Shown: in pieces, positions 9,101 to 17,606 of the stretch | Numbering within the stretch: the first letter of the stretch is position 1 | How the letters are laid out: every line of letters starts with the position of its first letter | Assembly: GCA_022563855.1 (NCBI GenBank) | Contig: JADFMN010000012.1 | Span: forward strand, 28,271 to 92,270 | From: Armatimonadota bacterium | Lineage (GTDB): Bacteria > Armatimonadota > Fimbriimonadia > Fimbriimonadales > Fimbriimonadaceae | Length of the DNA stretch: 64,000 bases | Direction of reading: 5' to 3' | Program-made: the position numbers and the translations under genes | The notes under the pieces: model-generated | Told to the model about the DNA's origin: nothing | What the model saw: only the letters and a program-made list of their open reading frames with translations | The model's database searches: none

Positions 9101-10027
9101 TCAACGGCTGTAGATGTCCTTCATCGCCGACGCCAAGTCCGGGAACGAGAACTCGAACCCTTCCTTCTTCAATCGCCGCGAGACGCAGTACCGGCCGAAC
9201 AGCGCAAGTTCTGGATCGGTGCGCATGAGGAGCGGGGCGGCGAGTCGGATCATCCAGCTTGCGGCAGGCAGACCGAACGGAACGCGCAGGGCTCGTCTGA
9301 ACTCTCGCATGAACTCCGCGTTCGAGACCGGGTTTGGCGCGGAGGCTACATACACGCCACTCATGCTTTCGTCAGCGATCGCGCGGGCGAACAGTCGGCT
9401 CATGTCGTGCTCATGGATCCAACTCATGCCCTGTCGTCCGTGCCCAGCTTTTCCGCCGAAACCCCAGCGGACCGGTTTCGCAAGACGCGGAAGAGCGCCG
9501 CCGCGCCCGAGAACAAAGCTGGTGCGAAGAATCACCTGGCGCATCCCGGGGAGAACGGAACCCGCGTACGCCTCCTCCCACGCCCTGCCGACGATCGGCG
9601 CTAGGCCGAAACCGGTCGGCGAGTCCTCGTCGCAAACCACCGACGGGGGGTCGCCGTAAATGTGCGCCGTCGACATCTGCACCCACACCGGCGGCGGGTT
9701 CTGCACTCGCCGCACGGCCTCGCCGAGAACGAGAGTCGCCTCGACGCGCGAGCGCAGGATCTCGTCGCAGTGGTCGGGGGTCTTGATGCAATCGACGGTG
9801 CGCCCGACGAGATTGACCAACGCGGATGCGCCGTCAAGATGATCCGCCCAGTCGCCGAGAGTGCGGGCATCCCACGTGACGTGCGACCACGGGCCTTTCT
9901 CAGCCGGAGCGTTGCGCGAGATCAGAACAACTTCGCAGTCGGCCAGGTGACGCGCAAGGTTCAAGCCAAGAAACCCCGTGCCCCCGGCTATCACAATCCG
10001 CCCGCTCGGTTTCGCGCTGTCGGTCAT
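9101..10027 (-). CDS. TIGR01777-type NAD(P)-dependent epimerase (YfcH-like)
   Basis: 308 residues of the extended SDR type. The N-terminal Rossmann motif is [24 protein letters not shown] and the STAHIYGD block fit the YfcH/TIGR01777 family, and the C-terminal part carries the family's conserved [10 protein letters not shown] and PNPVSNAEF motifs. Substrate unknown in all members. It lies 36 bp downstream of an SRPBCC gene on the same strand; the two domains are often neighbours or fused, supporting an operon. A GATAAT-like hexamer lies about 11 bases before the ATG. Confidence 0.88.
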   Translation of the reverse strand: MTDSAKPSGRIVIAGGTGFLGLNLARHLADCEVVLISRNAPAEKGPWSHVTWDARTLGDWADHLDGASALVNLVGRTVDCIKTPDHCDEILRSRVEATLVLGEAVRRVQNPPPVWVQMSTAHIYGDPPSVVCDEDSPTGFGLAPIVGRAWEEAYAGSVLPGMRQVILRTSFVLGRGGALPRLAKPVRWGFGGKAGHGRQGMSWIHEHDMSRLFARAIADESMSGVYVASAPNPVSNAEFMREFRRALRVPFGLPAASWMIRLAAPLLMRTDPELALFGRYCVSRRLKKEGFEFSFPDLASAMKDIYSR

Positions 10028-10063
10028 GCGATCGCGTGATTATCTTTTACCCCTTCCGTTCGA

Positions 10064-10558
10064 TTACCGCTCGGGCGCGTGGCTCTCTGGCAAGAAGCGA
10101 CGCCACTCGTCCGACTCCGCCATCTGCTTCAGCTCTTCGTTCCGGCGAACGAGAAACCCCTTCATGTAGTTTGTGAGAAACACCTTCTCGGCGATTCGTC
10201 CGAGGAATCCCAGGGGGGCTTGAAACTCAAACTCGTCTTTCATCACCGTCGCGTCGCCATCAACTTGGAAGCTGTGCCGGTGCCTCATAGACTTGAACGC
10301 CCCTTTGATCAGCCGATCTTCGAAGGAGTGCGGTCGGTCGAATGCCGTCATCTTCACCGTCAGGAGTTGCTTCACGCCGAAGTGCTTCGCTTCCCAAGTC
10401 ACGGTCTCATCCAGTTCGAACAGCCCCGACGTCCGCCCGGCGACAGCCCGCTCCTTTGTGTTCTTGGTGCTGCTGGCGTGCGCGTCGATGCTCCGGGCCA
10501 GGTCGAAGACCCGTTCAACCGGCGCGTTGATCCTTGTTTCGACTTCGATGAGTGCCAT
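10064..10558 (-). CDS. SRPBCC family protein
   Basis: 164 residues with the START/Bet v1-like pattern: IEVETRINAPVERVFDLARSI at the start and the DEFEFQAPLGFLGRIAEKVF segment near the end. Such proteins bind hydrophobic ligands in a deep pocket. The closest type is the SRPBCC protein found next to or fused with YfcH-like epimerases, sometimes annotated 'cell division inhibitor' on weak grounds. It precedes the epimerase by 36 bp on the same strand. Confidence 0.82.
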   Translation of the reverse strand: MALIEVETRINAPVERVFDLARSIDAHASSTKNTKERAVAGRTSGLFELDETVTWEAKHFGVKQLLTVKMTAFDRPHSFEDRLIKGAFKSMRHRHSFQVDGDATVMKDEFEFQAPLGFLGRIAEKVFLTNYMKGFLVRRNEELKQMAESDEWRRFLPESHAPER

Positions 10559-10639
10559 CTTCTCTCAGCTTCCCTGCCTTTATACTGGCATAGATCAACG
10601 CAAACGAATCACGGCAACGGACAAGCCGGTCAGATCTAC

Positions 10640-11089
10640 TCATTTTTGACTAGGGGAATCTACCGGAACCTCCTCTGCGCCGACGACCGTGTTGCTTAAG
10701 TACTCGATCCTCTTCTTGCCGAAGAGCGGGAACAGAGTGCCGAACGTTGAGCCGGGTATCCATTTGCCATCTTCCAGTCTGCTTTCGACTACGCTCTTGA
10801 CCGCGTGCTTTCCACGGTATGTTGTCTGTATTCGCATTCGGGGCGAGAGCAGCCAGACCACGTATTTGGCGACGTCGTCCGGCTCGGAGAAATGGTCGTG
10901 CCAGTGGCCTGCCTCAATCGTTGCCCCGTGTCCTTCATCTCGGACGACAATGTCAAACCCGTCCGGTGAACCCTTTACCGACAGTCTGCCGTCTCCTTGT
11001 TCATACTCGACGTCCGGAAACTCCCCAAGACGCGCAACCGTCGCCGCGATCGCCTGTTTGCCAATCGTGTCGTCGAGTTGGGTCGCCAT
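10640..11089 (-). CDS. conserved hypothetical protein
   Basis: 149 residues, soluble, no signal peptide. An AAGGGAG lies a few bases before ATG 11089, which decides that start over the longer frame to 11113. The middle (ATIEAGHWHDHFSEPDDVAKYVVWLLSP) and a basic segment (RMRIQTTYRGKHAVKSVVES) suggest an alpha/beta single-domain protein. I recognise no family. It stands alone before a repeat block. Confidence 0.6.
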   Translation of the reverse strand: MATQLDDTIGKQAIAATVARLGEFPDVEYEQGDGRLSVKGSPDGFDIVVRDEGHGATIEAGHWHDHFSEPDDVAKYVVWLLSPRMRIQTTYRGKHAVKSVVESRLEDGKWIPGSTFGTLFPLFGKKRIEYLSNTVVGAEEVPVDSPSQK

Positions 11090-11116
11090 GTGGCTCCCTT
11101 TTACCTGTTCCAAAGT

Positions 11117-11210
11117 GTGCCACGGTCAGGCCGGAGAGGGTTTGTCCGTGCGTGTGCTGCTTGACTTGGAGTTGGGTGGCTTCACCCTTTAGGGTGGTGA
11201 GCATTGGGAG
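11117..11210. repeat. ~95 bp dispersed repeat, copy 1
   Basis: Starts GTGCCACGGTC and ends in CACCCTTTAGGGTG (11183-11196), a palindrome able to form a hairpin. A second copy with the same order of motifs is at 11721-11815. The following 11220-11262 holds a C-rich inverted pair (CCCTCCC...GGGAGAGGG) of a type also seen near 29350 and 49125. Likely REP-like intergenic elements. Confidence 0.75.
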
Positions 11211-11302
11211 AAGTTTACACGCCCCCTCCCTAACCCTCCCCCAAGGGAGAGGGATTCGCTGTTGCCTCCAGACCACCTACAGGCGATATACTGGCATTCA
11301 AG

Positions 11303-11644
11303 ATGGGGTCGGCGTTTGATAGGGCATTAGAGCGTCTCGAGAAGTACTACGACGTCATTGGCGACTTTGAGTTTGGTCTGCGGTTCGTTGGCAACTTGCA
11401 GCCGAACCAGTGCGACATCGAGGCCGTCTCGGACCTCATCGGAATCCACGGCGCGGCCACTGACGTTTGGGTCGAGGAAGGCGTGACGCGAGTGGTCGTC
11501 TTCGCCCATACGAGAGAGGCGATCGTCGACGATCTGCGCAGAACGCTAAAGGAGCTTGAACTGCCGTTCGATCTGGAGCTGCATGAAGTCGGGGAGGACG
11601 GACACGGGCCAGCGTTTTGCTGGCGTATCCCCCCGTCTCGCTGA
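11303..11644 (+). CDS. small hypothetical protein
   Basis: 113 residues, acidic, no membrane segment, probably an alpha/beta fold. TATACT at 11287-11292 is ten bases before the ATG, consistent with a leaderless or short-leader transcript. A decayed copy of residues ~33-55 lies at 12135-12198 beyond the next gene. Family not recognised. Confidence 0.6.
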   Translation: MGSAFDRALERLEKYYDVIGDFEFGLRFVGNLQPNQCDIEAVSDLIGIHGAATDVWVEEGVTRVVVFAHTREAIVDDLRRTLKELELPFDLELHEVGEDGHGPAFCWRIPPSR

Positions 11645-11720
11645 GCCACTCCATGGGCGATGGGTGACGTGCACAAGCGTCATCCTGAGCCAGCCTGTCC
11701 TGAGCTTGACGAAGGAAAGC

Positions 11721-11836
11721 GTGCCACGGTCCAGCCCGACAGGGTTTGTCCGTACGCGCGCTACTTGGTTTGGAAATGGGTTGCTCCACCCTTTAGGGTG
11801 GTGAGAAATGGGAAGTCACACCATGCTAAAGCATGG
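11721..11836. repeat. dispersed repeat copy 2 plus palindrome
   Basis: Second copy of the 11117-11210 element, with a perfect CCACCCTTTAGGGTGG at 11786-11801, followed by another perfect palindrome CCATGCTAAAGCATGG at 11821-11836. The latter recurs at 12702-12715 and, in altered form (CCATGCTATGGCATGG), at 49044-49059. Upstream, 11684-11715 holds the 'CATCCTGAGCCAGCCTGTCC' type repeat. Confidence 0.8.
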
Positions 11837-11902
11837 AGCCACTCGCCGCAGTTCACGGGTTGATTGAACATGGGCGGTGGAGCAGAACACTCATATGCGG
11901 GC

Positions 11903-12136
11903 ATGAAGAAGCTACTTGTCTTGTGGTTCGCAGTAATGGCGGTCAATCTGTTGCTGTACGCGTGGTTCGTTTGGCCGACTCCGTGGGAGTACGGCTACGT
12001 GCAGAAGGAGAGCATGCTCATGGGGAAGGACGGCAAATACCCGTGGGTGACTTTTCCGGCTCGCACGAACCGGCTGACGGGCGAAAAACAGATCCAGCAT
12101 TCCGATGGTGAATGGGATCCAGACTTCGTGTGGTAG
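11903..12136 (+). CDS. small single-pass membrane protein
   Basis: 77 residues starting MKKLLVLWFAVMAVNLLLYAWFVW, one N-terminal membrane segment or uncleaved signal, then a short polar tail. ATG 11903 is chosen because the hydrophobic segment follows directly; longer starts add a glycine-rich stretch of no clear use. Its TAG stop lies exactly at the edge of a decayed copy of the preceding gene, so it sits as cargo between a gene and its fragment. No family recognised. Confidence 0.5.
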   Translation: MKKLLVLWFAVMAVNLLLYAWFVWPTPWEYGYVQKESMLMGKDGKYPWVTFPARTNRLTGEKQIQHSDGEWDPDFVW

Positions 12137-12198
12137 CCGGACGCAAGCCGAATTGAAACCGTCTAGAACCTCATCGAAATCCACGCCGCGGTCACTGT
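12135..12198 (+). pseudogene. decayed internal fragment of the 11303-11644 gene
   Basis: Aligns without gaps to about 11402-11464: 48 of 63 bases match by my count. In the matching frame it reads RIETV-stop-NLIEIHAAVT against DIEAVSDLIGIHGAAT, so it carries a stop codon and lacks both ends. It begins at the stop codon of the 11903-12136 gene. Confidence 0.7.
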
Positions 12199-12224
12199 GG
12201 TCCTTGCCGTCATTTGCGTGCAGT

Positions 12225-12593
12225 CTATTTGCGGCGAAACCGGAACGAGAACACCTTCAGGCGGTCGGGATCAATGCCTTGCTCTTTTGCCCAAGCCGTA
12301 GAACAGAGCAACTCCTTCTGTCTCTTTTGCTGCCACGGAAAAAGAGCCAAGCTGACGAGGATTACAGCACATGGAACAAGAGCGAACGCAATCGAGCCCC
12401 CGTAGTCCGCAATTATCATGTACGCACCAGCGACCGTGATTCCTATCGGAATAGCAATCCGCTTGGCAATCATGCGGCCGAAGTCTCTCGATCGCTCGAC
12501 AAACATGTCCAACTCGTCGTCCGTCAGGTGCGCACAAATCTCGCGCAATTCACGGGACTGGAACGGTGACCAAGTTTTCCAACTCTTGTTCAT
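12225..12593 (-). CDS. small membrane protein of unknown function
   Basis: 122 residues from ATG 12593. A soluble N-terminal third (LTDDELDMFVERSRDFGRMI) is followed by two hydrophobic segments (about 50-70 and 72-92) and a basic tail ending FSFRFRRK. A TATAAT-like hexamer lies about 24 bases upstream. The topology of two TM helices with basic tail is all that can be said. Confidence 0.55.
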   Translation of the reverse strand: MNKSWKTWSPFQSRELREICAHLTDDELDMFVERSRDFGRMIAKRIAIPIGITVAGAYMIIADYGGSIAFALVPCAVILVSLALFPWQQKRQKELLCSTAWAKEQGIDPDRLKVFSFRFRRK

Positions 12594-12662
12594 GATGAAA
12601 GTTACGACGTCGTCTCCATTATATCGCGGGCTCGGTGACCCGCTCGCTGACTCTCCCCTCAC

Positions 12663-13023
12663 TCCCCTGGTCTACTCTCCGAGTCAGACCGGGCCACCCG
12701 TCATGCTAAAGCATGGAGCCGCCCGCCGCCCCTCAGGAGCGTTGGGCTACCCCGAGAGAGTTTTTCTGCACCCCTTTCGAACACCGGTGAACCCCGAGCG
12801 AGTTGTTCTTCGTCCCCTAGGAGCCCCGGAGCCCCGGGAGGGTCTATCTGCACCCGAAATGACCGTCTCCAACCTCGCTTTTAGGTTCAAACCGCTCTCC
12901 TACCCGGTGTCGTAGGCGCAGCCCACTGCTGTCCGACACGGGCATCCCAACAACAATGCCACCCGACATCCCGGCCCTTTCCCTACGCCCGGCCACTCGT
13001 CTGGCCATACTATTACAGCAGGC
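12663..13023. repeat. gene-free repeat region before the TIR gene
   Basis: No gene seen. It holds TCAGACCGGGCCACCCG (12684-12700), a motif also next to the 62730 gene, the palindrome CATGCTAAAGCATG (12702-12715), and ATCCCAACAACAATGCCACC (12943-12962), which recurs at 14109 and 16400. A CATACT hexamer at 13006-13011 is twelve bases before the TIR start and may be its -10 element. Confidence 0.6.
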
Positions 13024-14058
13024 ATGGCCAAGCTCCCTGAGGATCCGTTACGTGTAGTCGATGCGATTGCTGTCTCTATTCGAAGGGATGGCGATGATCG
13101 ACTCTTGTCCATACTCGATGTTTGCGAGCCTGAATACGACTATCTCAATGAAGATTGGGGGATTAGTTACTATAACCTCATCTTGAATCTTCCATTTGAG
13201 ACCTTCGCTACAGTCGAGTCAGACCAAGTATCCATCGAAAAGCGCTTCACTGAGTTGGCATCAAGAGCAACTAGCACGTGTACGGACAGCCGTGTTTCCA
13301 ACGTCATTCTTGGTGCAAACCTAGATGCTCCATCGGACTGGAGAAGTGGTGCCAAGCCAACACTCGCATCGGTCAGCGATGCAGATCGAATCTGGAAGCC
13401 AGGTTGGTTTCGCCTGTTCGTGAGTCATGAGTCAGGAATTAAAGCACAGGTCGCCGAATTCAAAACAGTCCTTGCAAAGAGGCACATTGATGCGTTCATA
13501 GCGCATGAGGACATCGAACCTACGTTGGAGTGGCAGGAAGAAATCTCTCTCTCACTCGCAAGCTGCCATGCAGTAGTTGCCGTAATCTCTCCTGCCTTTC
13601 ACTCGTCGTTTTGGTGTCAGCAAGAAGTTGGGTGGGGGCTCGGGAGAGGCGTATTAGTCTTACCGATCAAACTTCCAAACGATCCAAAAGGCTTCATCGC
13701 ATCGGTGCAAGCAATAAACGGGGGGACATCCGAGCTCTTGGAAACTAGGGAACAATTGGTAGACACGCTCGCGATTAACGAGCGCACTCGTCGGCAAATG
13801 CACGAACCTCTAATTCAAACACTTGAAAGAGCGCAAACTACTCGTGCAGGAAATATCATCGCGGACTCGCTAGAGCGCACACAAAGCTTGTCCGAAGAAC
13901 ACGCAAAGCGCATTGTTGCCGCTTCAAATCAGAATCGTTTTATCGTCTCAGATTCTGAACTCGTTACTCGCCTTCAGGCCGTTGCGGCACGATACGAAGC
14001 CAAAAGCAGCACGCCGACAGTCGAATCTGACGAGTACGACCCCTTTGCGGACGACTAG
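13024..14058 (+). CDS. TIR-domain protein, candidate NADase immune effector
   Basis: 344 residues. Residues ~1-125 form an unrecognised N-terminal domain. Residues ~128-225 are a TIR (TIR_2-like) domain: FRLFVSHES for strand A and box 1, DAFIAHEDIEP for the BB-loop region, HAVVAVISPAFHSS for strand D, then FWCQQEVGWGLGRGVLVLPI, where the Glu after WCQQ is at the position of the catalytic glutamate of NAD-cleaving TIRs. The C-terminal ~110 residues are helical and end in an acidic tail. Bacterial TIR proteins commonly act in anti-phage abortive infection by depleting NAD+ or making signal nucleotides; here that is inference. A PIN-domain gene follows on the same strand 152 bp downstream. Third codon positions look less GC-rich than in neighbours, hinting at transfer. 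Confidence 0.85.
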   Translation: MAKLPEDPLRVVDAIAVSIRRDGDDRLLSILDVCEPEYDYLNEDWGISYYNLILNLPFETFATVESDQVSIEKRFTELASRATSTCTDSRVSNVILGANLDAPSDWRSGAKPTLASVSDADRIWKPGWFRLFVSHESGIKAQVAEFKTVLAKRHIDAFIAHEDIEPTLEWQEEISLSLASCHAVVAVISPAFHSSFWCQQEVGWGLGRGVLVLPIKLPNDPKGFIASVQAINGGTSELLETREQLVDTLAINERTRRQMHEPLIQTLERAQTTRAGNIIADSLERTQSLSEEHAKRIVAASNQNRFIVSDSELVTRLQAVAARYEAKSSTPTVESDEYDPFADD

Positions 14059-14210
14059 GCGAGTGGCCCATCGTTAGTCAGACCACCCGGCGGCTCGGCG
14101 GCACACCCATCCAAACAACAGTGCCACCCGTTAGCCTGTCCACCCGCCCGGTGCCAGGAATCGTCTGCCCTAGCCAATCCTACTACTCGGGTAACGTCTT
14201 GTGCAGACCA
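14059..14210. repeat. repeat-bearing spacer between TIR and PIN genes
   Basis: Contains GTCAGACCACCCGG (14077-14090) and ATCCAAACAACAGTGCCACC (14109-14128), copies of motifs seen upstream of the TIR gene. The spacer therefore resembles the region on the other side of the TIR gene, so that gene is bracketed by related repeats. A possible TAACGT -10 lies 13 bases before the PIN start. Confidence 0.55.
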
Positions 14211-15422
14211 ATGGCAATGGGTGGGAAAAAGCGCCGGCAAGCTCCCAGTGGCGCGGTACAGCGTGAGGATCCCGGGACGCACGTGATCGTGCCCGACACG
14301 AGCGTGCTATTCGACCATGATAAGAACGTGCCCGTAGACCAAGTGTTTGACGAGACTTGGGAGGCGTACAAGAGCGACTTTCAACTGGAGCTTGTCGTTC
14401 CTAAGACAGTTCGAGGCGAACTTATACACCAGCACGCGAAAGTCAATTGCGGTCTGCTCATGAAGGCGAACGATAGCTTTGAGAAAATAGAGCGCAACAC
14501 AGGTAAGAGGTATAGCCATCGCGCGACAGCGTCGACCCTGGAGACGTTGGCACAGCAGAAGATTGATCGCTGGATAGATCTAAAAGGGGGGCGAATGCAG
14601 GAGACGCCGTACGCGAGCATCGACTGGGCGCACGTGGAACACTCCGCGATTCACCGGATTCCTCCATTTGCTGCAGACGACAAATCTGCCCCAACAGAGA
14701 AGGGTTTCCGAGATGCCATGATCCTGGAGACTCTACAAGACTACTGCCGCCAAGAAACGCGCGACGTCCAAATCGCTTTCATATGCGCTGACAATTTGCT
14801 GCGAACAACGGCAGAGACGCGTCTAAGCGACGATCACCGCGTTACGTGCTACGAGTCGGTTGATCAATTCCGCTCCTATTGCGAGCTCAAGAAGCGGGAT
14901 CTCACCGTCGCGTTTGTGAAGAAGATTGTAGGGCGGGCATCCAAGAAGTTCTTCTTAAAGAACGATGAGAGCACCCTTTACTACCAAGAACAAGTGCGAG
15001 ACTTTATTCGTTCGGAGTACAGCGCCCTGTTAGATTCGCCGAATACGTGGGCCGAGCCGCCGAGCGACCCGGTGACGTCGATAGAAGCAGACACGACCGC
15101 GGTTGTCGACGCCGGCCATTTTTACATCGCGCCTGCACTATTTCAGAGCATCGACGAGGAGGGCTGGTATATCTGGTCCTCACCCGTAGAATTCGTGAAG
15201 AAATACAAGAGAAAGCTCAGTCTGCTGTCGCTTGCGGCGCAGGCCACTCCGTTGATTCATGTCGTCACTTTCGCTGCCGTGTGGCGGTCACGAATCGCAA
15301 CCAATGGTCGATTTCTAGCGCGTGAAATCCTAGAGATTCGTCCTCGTAAATCCGACCTACGGACGCCGAGGCCAATTGACCACGACCGGTATCATCGGCA
15401 CGACCTTACGACCGTGAATTGA
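14211..15422 (+). CDS. PIN-domain (DUF4935-like) protein, putative nuclease
   Basis: 403 residues. The N-terminal half is a PIN-like domain: VIVPDTSVLFDHDKN gives the first acidic residue, VVPKTVRGELIHQH the conserved Glu, and FRDAMILETLQDYC plus FICADNLLRTTAE the later acidic positions. The C-terminal ~170 residues are unrecognised. PIN proteins are Mg2+-dependent RNases or structure-specific nucleases, and DUF4935-type members occur in defence islands. ATG 14211 gives a basic lead (MAMGGKKRR); upstream starts run through repeat DNA. Possible function with the TIR gene is inference from adjacency and same orientation. Confidence 0.75.
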   Translation: MAMGGKKRRQAPSGAVQREDPGTHVIVPDTSVLFDHDKNVPVDQVFDETWEAYKSDFQLELVVPKTVRGELIHQHAKVNCGLLMKANDSFEKIERNTGKRYSHRATASTLETLAQQKIDRWIDLKGGRMQETPYASIDWAHVEHSAIHRIPPFAADDKSAPTEKGFRDAMILETLQDYCRQETRDVQIAFICADNLLRTTAETRLSDDHRVTCYESVDQFRSYCELKKRDLTVAFVKKIVGRASKKFFLKNDESTLYYQEQVRDFIRSEYSALLDSPNTWAEPPSDPVTSIEADTTAVVDAGHFYIAPALFQSIDEEGWYIWSSPVEFVKKYKRKLSLLSLAAQATPLIHVVTFAAVWRSRIATNGRFLAREILEIRPRKSDLRTPRPIDHDRYHRHDLTTVN

Positions 15423-15474
15423 CCAAGCGGGTCAGGAGGGCCTATTCCTTTATGGCTTCAGGGAGAGCAACACG

Positions 15475-15688
15475 CTATATCAACCCATATCGAGTGTTCC
15501 GTCGACGCGGTTCATAACCAGCATCCGTGATCAGCCGATCGAACTCTTCGGCGTTGAGGATGAACTTGTTGCCGGCGGCGGAGACTACGTTCTCCTCGAT
15601 CATCGTCGAGCCGAAGTCGTCGGCCCAGTAACCCAAACCCAACTGCGCGATCTTGGGACCTGGCGTCAGGATCGAGCACTGTAGGTGA
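15475..15688 (-). pseudogene. mqnC 3'-end remnant
   Basis: Reading on the minus strand from about 15688 to the TAG at 15475-15477, an intact frame encodes about 68 residues matching the C-terminus of the full MqnC (16473-17558): both contain DDFGSTMIEENVVSAAGNKF and LITDAGY, with 59 of 68 residues identical by my count. There is no start or catalytic region, so it cannot be functional alone. It starts within ten bases of the stop codon of the gene at 15699-16250. Confidence 0.88.
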
Positions 15689-15698
15689 GCGACGCCGA

Positions 15699-16250
15699 TC
15701 AGCTCTTTGTCGCCACTCCGTCACGACTCATTTTCATGCGACGCAGGCCGGGCACCTTGAGGGAATCCGGCCCGAAACCTCCACCTATCGCGATGCCGCC
15801 AGGTACCGGCGTGTATATCTCGATCGCGATCTGCGAGATGGCGAGGGACGATCCTGCGATCGTCGGTTCCTGGGACGGAGTGATCGTCGCGACGACGAGC
15901 AATGGTGACTCTTCGTCCTTGAACGCGGGGATCGCTTCGCTCTTGCCGGGCATGTTCGGGAAAAACTTCTTCATCACGCCCTGGTGCATCGGCGACGTGT
16001 ACCAGGCGTTGACGGCGGCTTTGTTCTCGAACCACGCGAACACGGTCATCTTGCCACCGGGGAGTATGGCCTGTGTGACCTCGATGCATCCGGGCGTCGC
16101 CTTCAATCCGGCTACCAGGTCAGGAAAGTCGGCCAAGGTCTGCTTCTGGCCAGCCTTTTGGTCTTGCGCCGAGGCAGGCCGGCTCGAGACTCCGAACCCT
16201 ATACCGGCGATGAGGGCGACGGTGGCAATTACGGCTGTCTTGGCTTGCAT
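15699..16250 (-). CDS. secreted ABM (antibiotic biosynthesis monooxygenase)-like domain protein
   Basis: 183 residues with a cleavable signal peptide (MQAKTAVIATVALIAGIGFG... ending near ASA-QDQ). The middle resembles an ABM ferredoxin-like domain: FPDLVAGLKATPGCIEVTQA, then FAWFENKAAVNAWYTSPMHQ. Such domains act as small oxygenases, haem-degrading enzymes or stress-related dimers; activity here is unknown. ATG 16250 gives the best signal peptide; the frame extends to 16313. It occupies the gap between mqnC and its 3' remnant and has the same orientation as both. Confidence 0.6.
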   Translation of the reverse strand: MQAKTAVIATVALIAGIGFGVSSRPASAQDQKAGQKQTLADFPDLVAGLKATPGCIEVTQAILPGGKMTVFAWFENKAAVNAWYTSPMHQGVMKKFFPNMPGKSEAIPAFKDEESPLLVVATITPSQEPTIAGSSLAISQIAIEIYTPVPGGIAIGGGFGPDSLKVPGLRRMKMSRDGVATKS

Positions 16251-16399
16251 GGTCGAGGTACGAGAGTGCCGCTTTAGAGGTTTCAGCCTGTGGGTCCGGC
16301 GATGTTCATCCAACCGCTATCACTGTGTGGAGGGTCCAAACTCTTCAAGAGCTTCTTAGCCCCTTGCTGCGCATCTGCTCACTGATGTTCGGCGCGTAC

Positions 16400-16421
16400 A
16401 TCCGAACAACAGTGCCACGCG
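16400..16421. repeat. short repeat, third copy
   Basis: ATCCGAACAACAGTGCCACG matches copies at 12943 and 14109. Together the three bracket the TIR gene and then the stretch from the PIN gene to the ABM-like gene. Confidence 0.5.
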
Positions 16422-16472
16422 TCCACACGGGCAAATCAGAATCCGTCAACCGCAAGCGGCTGAGGGATAGAG

Positions 16473-17558
16473 TCAGATCAGTTCGTACCGCGTGTTGCGC
16501 TGTCGTGCTTTGTAGCCAGCATCGGTGATCAACCGCTCGAACTCTTCGGCGTTGAGGATGAACTTGTTGCCGGCGGCGGACACCACGTTCTCCTCGATCA
16601 TGGTGGAGCCGAAGTCGTCGGCCCCGTAGCCCAGCCCGATCTGCGCGATCTTCGGCCCTTGGGTGAGGATCGATAGCTGCAGGTGGTCGAAGTTGTCGAG
16701 GAACACGCGCGAGACGGCGATGGTGCGCAAATAATCAAACGACGACGCCTTGCGCTCGATCGGGAGGTTCGTCTCTTCTGGCTGAAAGTTCCAGGTGACG
16801 AACGCGCGGAACGGCTGGCACTCGTCTTGCAGGTCGCGGATGCGGCCGAGGTGCTCGACGCGGTCGGCCATCGTTTCGACGTGGCCGAACATCATCGACG
16901 CCGAAGACTTCAGTCCCTGAGAAGCGGCCGCGCGCATGCATTCCAGCCACTCGTCGGTCGTGTCCTTATAAGGAGCGATGATCTTGCGCACGCGATCGAC
17001 TAAGATCTCACCGCCGGCGCCCGGCACGGAGTTCTGCCCGACAGCTTTCAATCGCTCCAAAGTTTCTTGCAAAGTCAGCTTCGAGATGTGCGCAATGTAG
17101 ATCAATTCAGCCGGCGACAGCGCGTGCAGATCGACCATTGGAAACTCCTTCTTCACGGTCGAAAAGATGTCCTCGTACCAGTCGATCTTCAGCTTAGGGT
17201 TGCAGCCTCCTTGGAACAGGATCTCCGTCCCGCCCTGCTCGACCGTGTCGCGCACCTTCTCCAAAATCTCATCGGTAGAAAGCGTGTACCCCTCCTCGTG
17301 GTTCGGCACGCGGTAGAACGCGCAGAACTTGCACCGCACCCAGCAGACGTTGGTGTAGTTGAGGATGCGGCCGATGACGTAAGTCACGACTTTAGGGTCG
17401 GTCCTTTGACGTCGCCGGTGGTCTGCCAAAGCCGCGAGGTCGTTCAAGTTCGGGTGATAGAACAAGAACTCGGCGTCTGCAGGGGAGATCCGCTCGTCGG
17501 CGAACACCTTGTCGGCGATCGAGTCGATCGTCAAATCGGGCACGGCTGTCGCTGCCAT
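16473..17558 (-). CDS. mqnC: cyclic dehypoxanthine futalosine synthase MqnC
   Basis: 361 residues, the family's usual length. It is a radical SAM enzyme with the cluster motif CWVRCKFC (CxxxCxxC) near residue 73, preceded by NYTNV, followed by the family's EEGYTLSTDEI, FQGGCNPKLKIDWYE and NSVPGAGGEILVDRVR blocks. MqnC cyclises dehypoxanthine futalosine in the futalosine route to menaquinone, in the cytoplasm. The other mqn genes are not in the window. TAGAAT at 17566-17571 lies seven bases before the ATG, so the transcript is probably leaderless. The gene is flanked by remnants of a second copy on both sides. Confidence 0.95.
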   Translation of the reverse strand: MAATAVPDLTIDSIADKVFADERISPADAEFLFYHPNLNDLAALADHRRRQRTDPKVVTYVIGRILNYTNVCWVRCKFCAFYRVPNHEEGYTLSTDEILEKVRDTVEQGGTEILFQGGCNPKLKIDWYEDIFSTVKKEFPMVDLHALSPAELIYIAHISKLTLQETLERLKAVGQNSVPGAGGEILVDRVRKIIAPYKDTTDEWLECMRAAASQGLKSSASMMFGHVETMADRVEHLGRIRDLQDECQPFRAFVTWNFQPEETNLPIERKASSFDYLRTIAVSRVFLDNFDHLQLSILTQGPKIAQIGLGYGADDFGSTMIEENVVSAAGNKFILNAEEFERLITDAGYKARQRNTRYELI

Positions 17559-17606
17559 CGCCCCTATTCTACGCCCCCCGAGGATTCTATCTAGGCTGAA
17601 TGCGGC

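Noticed and set aside
13024..15422. Toxin-antitoxin pair (PIN toxin with TIR partner)
   Set aside because: Sizes (344 and 403 residues), a 152-bp gap with repeats and no small DNA-binding antitoxin argue against a VapBC-like module.
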